A stretch of DNA of 9,726 bases from JAZGBC01 sp036444495. Its GTDB lineage: Bacteria; Pseudomonadota; Alphaproteobacteria; Kiloniellales; J153. The translations under genes and the position numbers were made by a program. Shown here piece after piece: positions 1-6,358 of this stretch. Within the stretch, counting starts at the first letter, position 1, and the number at the start of each line of letters is the position of its first letter. The notes under the pieces are model-generated. The model worked only from the letters and a program-made list of their open reading frames with translations. It was not told the DNA's origin and searched no databases. Where the stretch lies: assembly GCA_036444495.1 (NCBI GenBank), contig JAZGBC010000121.1, positions 1 to 9,726 on the forward strand. Reading direction: 5' to 3'.

Positions 1-409
1 CGACCCAGATGCCGACGCGGCCTTGGCGCCGCTCGCCGGTCACGTTGAAGCGCGCGAGCGTCGCGATCAGCCAGTCCTCCAGGTCGCGCACATAGCCGCG
101 CACGTCCGCCCCGCGGCCTTTGAGATCCAGCATCACGTAGGCGACCCGTTGGCCGGGCCCGTGATAGGTGAATTGCCCGCCCCGGCCGGTCCGGTAGACG
201 GGAAAGCGATCCGGTTCCAGAAGATCGTCTTCGCGTGCGCTGGTGCCGGCGGTATAGAGCGGCGGGTGCTCGAGCAGCCAGACGAGTTCGGGCGCCGACC
301 CTGCGCGGATGGCGGCGACGCGTTCCTCCATGACGGCGATGGCCTCGGGGTAGGGCACCAGGCGGTCGTCGATGCGCCACTCGACCTCGGGCCACTGCGA
401 GACTGTCAT
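1..409 (-). CDS. lipB: Octanoyl-[ACP]:protein N-octanoyltransferase LipB (N-terminal part, runs off the left edge)
   Basis: Translating the minus strand from the ATG at 409 gives 136 codons with no stop up to the window edge. The protein carries the LipB signature GRGGQFTYHGPGQ at residues 75-87, preceded by LLEHPPLYTAGTSA (45-58), the N-terminal LipB pattern. LipB moves the octanoyl chain from acyl carrier protein to a lysine of lipoyl-domain proteins (E2 subunits, GcvH) in the cytoplasm; LipA then adds sulfur. The catalytic lysine and cysteine of the family lie further downstream and are outside the window, so activity cannot be judged. The start is supported by GGAAGA (minus strand, 416-421) six bases upstream of the ATG, and the translation from there matches the usual LipB N-terminus. 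It is divergent from maeB. Confidence 0.93.
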   Translation of the reverse strand, partial: MTVSQWPEVEWRIDDRLVPYPEAIAVMEERVAAIRAGSAPELVWLLEHPPLYTAGTSAREDDLLEPDRFPVYRTGRGGQFTYHGPGQRVAYVMLDLKGRGADVRGYVRDLEDWLIATLARFNVTGERRQGRVGIWV

Positions 410-428
410 CGGGGGTCTTCCGGTTCTT

Positions 429-451
429 CCGGCCAACTTGCGATTGGCCGG
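429..451. repeat. Perfect 8-bp stem hairpin in the lipB leader
   Basis: CCGGCCAA (429-436) and TTGGCCGG (444-451) are exact reverse complements around a 7-base loop. On the minus strand the hairpin ends 19 bases before the lipB start codon and lies just upstream of its Shine-Dalgarno sequence. No T-tract follows on either strand, so it is not a standard intrinsic terminator. It could be a leader RNA structure or a protein-binding site; the function is unknown. Confidence 0.5.
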
Positions 452-504
452 GCGGTCTGCTAAGTCCCAGCCCTCAACAGGCGGACAATAGGGCAAGCCC
501 GGGG

Positions 505-514
505 CTGGCGCCAG
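505..514. repeat. 10-bp perfect palindrome in the lipB-maeB intergenic region
   Basis: CTGGCGCCAG reads the same on both strands. It lies about midway between the divergent lipB and maeB starts, where an operator would be expected. Perfect 10-bp palindromes also arise by chance in GC-rich DNA, so this is only a candidate site. Confidence 0.25.
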
Positions 515-540
515 AATATGCGCGCGTGATCGAATCCGAC

Positions 541-565
541 GACGCTTATGCGTCATGGCTGACGC
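541..565. repeat. Overlapping inverted repeats upstream of maeB (GACGC/GCGTC half-sites)
   Basis: Three alternating half-sites are present: GACGC (541-545), GCGTC (550-554) and GACGC (561-565). The first two form a 5-bp stem around TTAT. The middle one, extended to GCGTCA (550-555), pairs with TGACGC (560-565) around TGGC. The two stems share the middle arm, so only one can form in RNA at a time. As DNA, it could be a multi-site operator. It lies about 85 bp upstream of maeB. I found no convincing -35/-10 pair in the 410-649 gap. Confidence 0.35.
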
Positions 566-649
566 CGCACGTCACCGGCGTAGCATGCCAAGTCCCCGAC
601 CCTGTTGAGGCCCGCCGGCCACCGCCGCGGGCCTTCGTTGTAACGGAAG

Positions 650-2962
650 ATGGCAATGGCCGACGATCTGGACGAAGCCGCCCTGACCTATCACCGGGAG
701 CCCAGGCCCGGGAAGCTGGAGGTCATCGCCACCAAGCCGCTCGCCAACCAGCGGGACTTGGCGCTCGCCTATTCGCCGGGTGTGGCCGCGGCCTGCCGGG
801 CCATCGAGGCGGACCCGGGCGAGGCATCGAGCCTCACGGCGCGCGCCAATCTGGTGGCCGTGGTCAGCAACGGCACGGCGGTCCTGGGCCTGGGCGCCAT
901 CGGCCCGCTCGCCGCCAAGCCGGTCATGGAAGGCAAGGCGGTCCTGTTCAAGAAGTTCGCCGGCATCGACGTCTTCGACATCGAGCTCGACGAGCGCGAC
1001 CCCGGCAAGCTGATCGACATCGTGGCCGCGCTCGAGCCCACCTTCGGCGCCATCAACCTGGAGGACATCAAGGCGCCGGAATGCTTCGAGATCGAGGGGC
1101 GCCTGCGCGAGCGCATGAATATCCCCGTGTTCCACGACGATCAGCACGGCACGGCGATCATCGTGGGGGCGGCGGTCACCAACGGCCTGCGTCTCGTGGG
1201 CAAGGACATGGGCAAGGTGAAGCTGGTCACCTCGGGCGCGGGGGCGGCGGCGCTTGCCTGTCTCGATCTGCTGGTGGCGCTCGGCCTCAAGCGCGAGAAC
1301 GTCTGGGTGACCGACATCGCCGGTGTGGTCTACGAGGGGCGCAAGAAGGAGATGGATCCCTGGAAGGCGCGCTACGCCCAGAAGACCAAGGCGCGCAAGC
1401 TGGCCGATGTGATCGAGGGCGCCGATGTCTTCCTCGGCCTCTCCGCGCCCGGTGTGCTCAAGCCTGCGATGGTCAAGGCCATGGGCAAGAAGCCGCTGAT
1501 CCTGGCGCTGGCCAATCCCGATCCCGAGATCATGCCCGAGGAAGCGCTGGCCGCGCGCCCGGATTCCATCATGGCCACCGGGCGATCCGACTATCCGAAT
1601 CAGGTCAACAACGTGCTCTGCTTCCCTTTCATCTTCCGCGGCGCGCTGGACGTGGGCGCGACCGCGATCAACGAGGAGATGAAGCTGGCCTGCGTCAAGG
1701 CGCTGGCCGATCTGGCCATGGCCGAGCCCTCCGAGGTGGTGGCGCGCGCCTACGGCGGCGAGGCCCGGGCCTTCGGGCCGGATTACCTGATCCCCCGGCC
1801 CTTCGACCCGCGTCTCATTCTGGAGATCGCGCCCGCCGTGGCCAGGGCGGCGATGGCGAGCGGCGTGGCGACGCGCCCCATCGAGGACTTCGAGGCCTAT
1901 CACCAGCGCCTGACCCAGTTCGTGTTCCGCTCGGGCCTGATCATGAAGCCGGTCTTCGAGCGCGCCCGGAGCGACCCCAAGCGGGTCATCTATGCCGAAG
2001 GTGAGGACGAGCGCGTGCTGCGCGCCATCCAGATCGTCCTCGACGAGGGCCTGGCCAAGCCCATCGCCGTCGGCCGGCCCGAGGTCATCGCCAAGCAGGC
2101 CAAGAAGCTGGGCCTGCGCGTGCGTCCCGGCGAGGATTTCGAGATCATCAATCCGCAAAGCGACCCGCGCTATAAGCGTTACTGGGAGACCTACCATCAC
2201 CTGATGCAGCGCGAGGGCGTTTCCCCGGACCGGGCGCGCACGCTGGTGCGCACCAACAGCACGATCATTGCCGCCCTTGCCGTTTACCTGGGCGATGCCG
2301 ACGCCCTGCTCTGCGGGGTGGAGGGGCGCTATCACCGGCACCTGGAGCGCCTGAACGGCATCATCGGCCTGGAGGAAGGCGCGCACGATTTCTCCGCGCT
2401 CTCTCTGCTGATCCTGTCCAACGGCACCTATTTCCTGACCGACACCTACGTCACCGCGGAACCCAGCGCCGAGGAAATCGCGGCCATGACGGTGCAGTCG
2501 GCCGCGCACCTGCGGCGCTTTGGATTGGAGCCCAAGGTGGCGCTTGTATCCCACTCGAATTTCGGCAGCCATGATACTGAAAGCGCACGGAAAATGCGCC
2601 GCGCGTTAGTGCTGCTCCAGGAGAACCACCCCGATCTGGAGGTTGAGGGCGAGATGCACGCCGATGCGGCGCTGAGCGAAGCGGTGCGCGCGCGCATCTT
2701 TCCCAAATCCCGCCTGACCGGGCGGGCCAACCTGCTCGTTCTGCCCAACCTGGACGCGGCCAACATCGCCTTCAACCTGGTCAAGGCTCTGGGCGAGGGC
2801 CTGTCCGTGGGTCCGATCCTGATCGGCACGACGGCGCCCGCCCATATCCTCACCCCCTCGGTGACCGCGCGCGGCGTCGTGAACATGTCCGCGGTGGCGG
2901 TAGTGGATGCGCAGGACCGCGCCGCCGAGAAGAAACGCGGCAAGAGAGGCGCCAGGCGATGA
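650..2962 (+). CDS. maeB: NADP-dependent malic enzyme, MaeB type, with phosphotransacetylase-like C-terminal domain
   Basis: Oxidative decarboxylation of malate to pyruvate and CO2 with reduction of NADP+, in the cytoplasm. The malic enzyme core covers about residues 15-430: the catalytic tyrosine in LAYSPGVA (Tyr41), the lysine in MEGKAVLFKK (Lys96), metal ligands Glu138-Asp139 in NLEDIKAPECFEIE and the aspartates of FHDDQHGTA (163-164), then the nucleotide fold TSGAGAAAL (194-202). From about residue 430 (KPVFERARSDPKRVIYAEGEDERVLRA) to near the end is a phosphotransacetylase-like domain. In this family it is regulatory, giving acetyl-CoA inhibition, rather than catalytic. The 770-residue length is normal for MaeB. 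Start choice: ATG at 650 and ATG at 656 are both in frame. GGAAG at 645-649 directly abuts 650 but sits six bases before 656, so translation probably begins at 656, two residues shorter. The stop overlaps the start of mgtE. Confidence 0.96.
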   Translation: MAMADDLDEAALTYHREPRPGKLEVIATKPLANQRDLALAYSPGVAAACRAIEADPGEASSLTARANLVAVVSNGTAVLGLGAIGPLAAKPVMEGKAVLFKKFAGIDVFDIELDERDPGKLIDIVAALEPTFGAINLEDIKAPECFEIEGRLRERMNIPVFHDDQHGTAIIVGAAVTNGLRLVGKDMGKVKLVTSGAGAAALACLDLLVALGLKRENVWVTDIAGVVYEGRKKEMDPWKARYAQKTKARKLADVIEGADVFLGLSAPGVLKPAMVKAMGKKPLILALANPDPEIMPEEALAARPDSIMATGRSDYPNQVNNVLCFPFIFRGALDVGATAINEEMKLACVKALADLAMAEPSEVVARAYGGEARAFGPDYLIPRPFDPRLILEIAPAVARAAMASGVATRPIEDFEAYHQRLTQFVFRSGLIMKPVFERARSDPKRVIYAEGEDERVLRAIQIVLDEGLAKPIAVGRPEVIAKQAKKLGLRVRPGEDFEIINPQSDPRYKRYWETYHHLMQREGVSPDRARTLVRTNSTIIAALAVYLGDADALLCGVEGRYHRHLERLNGIIGLEEGAHDFSALSLLILSNGTYFLTDTYVTAEPSAEEIAAMTVQSAAHLRRFGLEPKVALVSHSNFGSHDTESARKMRRALVLLQENHPDLEVEGEMHADAALSEAVRARIFPKSRLTGRANLLVLPNLDAANIAFNLVKALGEGLSVGPILIGTTAPAHILTPSVTARGVVNMSAVAVVDAQDRAAEKKRGKRGARR

Positions 2963-4359
2963 CCGAACGGCCGCCCGAGACGAGCCCGACCGAGCCGCCG
3001 ATCCTTGAATCGGAGGAGGACTACACCCTCTCCGCCGATCTTGTCTTCGCCGTGGACGAGGCTTTGGAGACGGGTGAGCCGGACAAGGCGCTCGGTCTTG
3101 TCGAGGGCCTGCACGAGGCCGACCTGGCCGACCTCCTGGAAGCCCTCGGGCGCGACCACCGCCAGCGGTTGGTCGAGGCCCTGGGTGCGGCTTTCGATCC
3201 GGAGGTGCTGCCCAGTCTGGTCGCCTCGGTGCGCGAGGAGGTCATCGACCAGCTGGGCCCCGAGCGCCTGGCCCACCTGCTCTCGGCGCTGCACAGTGAT
3301 GACGCGGTCGAGGTCTTCGAGGACCTGGACGAGGAGGTCCAGCACCGCATCCTGACCGCGCTGCCCTATGCCTACCGGCACATCCTCGAGGAAAGCCTGT
3401 CGTATCCCGAGGACTCCGCCGGGCGCCTCATGCAGCGCGAGATGGTGGTCATCCCATCGGCCTGGACCATCGGCGAGACCATCGATTTCATGCGGGCGTC
3501 GGAGGAACTGCCCGACGACTTCTACGACCTCTACATCGTCAACCCGAAGCACCACCCGATCGGCTTCGTCCCGCTCAGCCGGGCGCTCCGGACGCGCCGG
3601 CCCGTGCGGCTGACCGAGATCATGGAGCCGGACCTGAAGGTAATCCCGCTGACCATGGACCGGGAGGAGGTGGCTTATCTGTTCCGCCAATACGGCCTGG
3701 TGTCCGCGCCCGTGGTGGACGATGCCGGACGCCTGGTGGGCGTGATTACGGTGGACGACGTGGTCCACATCATCGAGGAGGAGGCCGAAGAGGACATCAT
3801 GCGCCTGGCCGGCGTCAGCGAGGTGGACCTCTACAGCGCGATCCTGGACACCACGCGCGCGCGTTTCCCCTGGCTGTTGGTGAACCTCTTCACCGCGATC
3901 CTCGCCTCGGCCGTGATCGGCTTCTTCGAGGCGACCATCGAGCAGATCGTGGCGCTGGCCGTTCTCATGCCTATCGTGGCCTCCATGGGCGGCAACGCGG
4001 GCACCCAGACCCTCGCCGTGGCGGTGCGCGCGCTGGCCATGAAGGACCTGACCGAGGCCAACGCGCCGCGCTTCATCGGCAAGGAGCTGGTGGTGGGCGC
4101 GGCCAACGGCGTGCTCTTCGCCGTTTTCGCGGGATTGGTTGCCTGGCTCTGGTTCGCCAGCCCCGAGATCGGCGGGGTCATCGCTGCGGCCATGGTGGTC
4201 AACATGATCGTGGCCGGCGCGGCGGGGACGCTGATTCCCTTGGGGCTGGTGCGCTTTAATGTGGATCCGGCCATCGCCTCCAGCGTCTTCGTGACCACGG
4301 TGACCGACGTGGTCGGCTTTTTATCCTTCCTGGGACTGGCCGCGGCGTTCTTGCTGTGA
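2959..4359 (+). CDS. mgtE: Magnesium transporter MgtE
   Basis: Inner-membrane Mg2+ channel/transporter of 466 residues, normal for the family. An acidic helical MgtE N domain (about 25-150) is followed by two CBS domains (about 158-215 and 222-280; for example LVSAPVVDDAGRLVGVITVDDVV), which sense cytoplasmic Mg2+ in characterised homologues. Five membrane helices follow, at roughly 304-326, 329-352, 374-400, 403-431 and 440-465. The conserved pore motifs are MGGNAGTQTL (343-352) and TTVTDVVGF (446-454). Asp450 corresponds to the pore aspartate that coordinates Mg2+ in Thermus MgtE. The ATG at 2959 overlaps the maeB stop as ATGA, pointing to an operon with translational coupling. The gene ends 18 bp from the end of the convergent cyclase gene, and no clear intrinsic terminator fits there. 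Confidence 0.96.
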   Translation: MTERPPETSPTEPPILESEEDYTLSADLVFAVDEALETGEPDKALGLVEGLHEADLADLLEALGRDHRQRLVEALGAAFDPEVLPSLVASVREEVIDQLGPERLAHLLSALHSDDAVEVFEDLDEEVQHRILTALPYAYRHILEESLSYPEDSAGRLMQREMVVIPSAWTIGETIDFMRASEELPDDFYDLYIVNPKHHPIGFVPLSRALRTRRPVRLTEIMEPDLKVIPLTMDREEVAYLFRQYGLVSAPVVDDAGRLVGVITVDDVVHIIEEEAEEDIMRLAGVSEVDLYSAILDTTRARFPWLLVNLFTAILASAVIGFFEATIEQIVALAVLMPIVASMGGNAGTQTLAVAVRALAMKDLTEANAPRFIGKELVVGAANGVLFAVFAGLVAWLWFASPEIGGVIAAAMVVNMIVAGAAGTLIPLGLVRFNVDPAIASSVFVTTVTDVVGFLSFLGLAAAFLL

Positions 4360-4377
4360 AGGATTAGAGAGTTCCGC

Positions 4378-6255
4378 CTACTCCGGCAGGCCCGCCTTGC
4401 GCAGCCCTTCGATAAAGAATTCCCGGTCGGACTCGTTCTTGTATTGGCTGCGCGCACGCTCGGCCGACAAGGTAAAACCGGGCTGCAGGGTTGCGATCTC
4501 GTCCCCCTCCCATTGGGCGTCCTCCAGCCGGCCCATCTGGCCGTAAGTGGCCGCCAGGTATTGGCGCCCAAAGAGGAACTGCGGATTGAGTTGATTCACC
4601 TTCACGAGCTCTTCCGCCGCCTTTTCAAATCGCTCCAGGTGGAAATAGGCCTGCGCCAGAATGGCCCTATAGAAGAAAGCGTGGCGCGGGTTCAGGCGCA
4701 TGGCCTTGGACATGAACTCGAGCGCCTCCTCCGGGCGGCCGGCATAGATCAGGATCCACGCCATCTGCGCGTAGGAGTCGGCGTAATTCGGGTCGAGCTT
4801 GAGCACCGTTAGGTTCGAGGCCATGGCGTCTTCATGCCGTCTTTGCCTGAGGTACAGTGATCCCAGGGCGAAGTAGACCTCCCGCGTGGTGGGATCGAGC
4901 GCCAGGGCATGGCGGCCGTGTTTCATGGCCCTCTCCAAGGTCGCGGCGGGATCGTCGGCCCAGCCGGCCCGGAGTTCGTTCGATAGGGAAAGCGCGAGGT
5001 CGGCATGACCGCGCGCGAAGTCGGGATCGAGAGCGATAGCCCGCTCGAAATAGGCGCGCGCTTCGCGCATGTCTTCGCGCGTATAGCGGCGCAGATACTC
5101 CAGCCCCCGCAGCAGCATGTCGTAGGCCTCGGGGTTGGTTTCGCTGGCGCGGCTCAGGCGCTCCCGCTCGCCCTGGGTCAGCTTGATCGCGAGCGCCGAG
5201 ACGATCCTTTGCGTCACCTCGTCCTGCAGGGCGAAGACGTCGGTGATCTCGCGGTCGAAGCGCTCGGCCCAGAGGTGGCTGCCGTCCTCCGCGCTGACCA
5301 ACTGGGCGTTGATGCGCACGCGGTCGCCGATCCGGCGCACGCTACCCTCGAGCACGTATTTGACCCCTAGTTCCCTGCCCACCTCCTGCACCTTCACGGC
5401 CTTGCCCTTGTAGGTGAAGACCGAATTGCGCGCGATCACCAGCAGGCCGGAGACCTGAGAGAGATCGGTGATCAGGTCCTCGGTCATGCCGTCGACGAAA
5501 TACTCCTGCTCCGGGTCGCCGCTCAGGTTGTCGAAGGGCAGGACCGCGATGGAGGGCCTGTCCTCCTTGAGTACGATCGTCAGGTCTTGCATCAAGGTTG
5601 GCGCGACGGCTGTCTCCCAAGGCTGCAGCCAAAAGGCAATGCCACCCGCCACGAGGACCAGGAGAAGTGCGGCCGCGCCCGCGAGTTGGGCCGTGCCGAG
5701 ACCGCGCCGTCCCCTTACGCCCTTGGCCGGCGCCGCCTCGCCATCGAGCAGGATGGAATAGGCCCTGACCGGCTCCTCGATGTTCTTGACCCGCTGTGCG
5801 CCCATGCTTTGGTAGGTGAGGTCGAGCTTCGAATGGACCTCGTCGTAGACTTTGCCCGAAATGCAGATGCCGCCGGGCCGGGCCAACCCTTCCAGGCGCG
5901 CCGCGATGTTCACGCCATCGCCATAAATATCGTCGTCCTCGACGATGATGTCGCCCACGTTGATGCCGACGCGGAAGTGGATACGCTCTCCCTCGGTGCG
6001 GGCGGCGTTGCGCTCCGCTATGGCCCCTTGTGTTTCGACGGCGCAGTTGACGGCATCGATCACGCTGGCGAACTCGACCAGCGCGCCGTCGCCCATGAGC
6101 TTCACCATGCGCCCGTGGTGCCGGGCGATGCAGGGCTCCATCAGCTCCTTGCGAAAGGCCGTGAGGCGGGCGAGGGTGCCTTCCTCGTCCCGGCCCATGA
6201 GGCGGCTGTAGCCGACCACGTCGGCGGCCAGTATGGCGGCGAGCCTGCGTTCCAT
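4378..6255 (-). CDS. Class III adenylate/guanylate cyclase with single membrane helix, TolB-like domain and TPR repeats
   Basis: A 625-residue protein starting at the ATG at 6255 (MERRLAAILAADVVGYS). GGGGAAAAG lies just upstream of that codon, and class III cyclases of this type usually begin with this sequence. An in-frame ATG at 6300 would add 15 unconserved residues. The cyclase domain (1-170) has both metal-binding aspartates (Asp12, Asp56), Lys52 and Asp109 (the adenine-selecting pair) and the transition-state residues Asn116 and Arg120 in GVNIAARLE, so it is probably an active adenylate cyclase. A basic stretch (RGRRG) precedes one membrane helix at about 188-210, predicting a cytoplasmic cyclase and a periplasmic remainder. 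That remainder is a TolB-N-like segment (about 234-350, beginning PSIAVLPFDNLSGDPEQEYF) and several TPR repeats (about 390-600, for example ARAYFERAIALDPDFARGHADLALS). The input signal is unknown. The gene lies 103 bp downstream of the GcvT-SHMT gene on the same strand. Confidence 0.92.
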   Translation of the reverse strand: MERRLAAILAADVVGYSRLMGRDEEGTLARLTAFRKELMEPCIARHHGRMVKLMGDGALVEFASVIDAVNCAVETQGAIAERNAARTEGERIHFRVGINVGDIIVEDDDIYGDGVNIAARLEGLARPGGICISGKVYDEVHSKLDLTYQSMGAQRVKNIEEPVRAYSILLDGEAAPAKGVRGRRGLGTAQLAGAAALLLVLVAGGIAFWLQPWETAVAPTLMQDLTIVLKEDRPSIAVLPFDNLSGDPEQEYFVDGMTEDLITDLSQVSGLLVIARNSVFTYKGKAVKVQEVGRELGVKYVLEGSVRRIGDRVRINAQLVSAEDGSHLWAERFDREITDVFALQDEVTQRIVSALAIKLTQGERERLSRASETNPEAYDMLLRGLEYLRRYTREDMREARAYFERAIALDPDFARGHADLALSLSNELRAGWADDPAATLERAMKHGRHALALDPTTREVYFALGSLYLRQRRHEDAMASNLTVLKLDPNYADSYAQMAWILIYAGRPEEALEFMSKAMRLNPRHAFFYRAILAQAYFHLERFEKAAEELVKVNQLNPQFLFGRQYLAATYGQMGRLEDAQWEGDEIATLQPGFTLSAERARSQYKNESDREFFIEGLRKAGLPE

Positions 6256-6268
6256 ATCTTTTCCCCGA

Positions 6269-6287
6269 TTCCGGAAGAATACCGGAA
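6269..6287. repeat. Inverted repeat just upstream of the cyclase gene
   Basis: TTCCGG (6269-6274) and CCGGAA (6282-6287) flank seven bases; the left arm extends into the self-complementary TTCCGGAA. It lies 14-32 bases upstream of the cyclase ATG and overlaps the region directly 5' of its ribosome binding site. It could be an operator or a leader hairpin. A separate weak inverted repeat (GCTGA/TCAGC, 6309-6323) lies nearer the end of the upstream gene and lacks a T-tract, so no terminator is called. Confidence 0.35.
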
Positions 6288-6358
6288 AGGGACCGCGCAC
6301 GCCATTCCGCTGACGCGATCAGCCGTTCGGCGCGATCAATTCCTCAATCGAAGTGGGG

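Noticed and set aside
572..2572. A 666-codon minus-strand open frame opposite maeB
   Set aside because: It is low-complexity, rich in Gly/Arg/His/Ala, and lies opposite a well-conserved malic enzyme; it is a typical shadow frame in GC-rich DNA.
2446..3768. A 440-codon minus-strand open frame across the maeB-mgtE junction
   Set aside because: It overlaps two strongly supported genes and has no recognisable family.
4360..4377. Bidirectional terminator between mgtE and the cyclase gene
   Set aside because: The gap is 18 bp with no inverted repeat and no T-tract.
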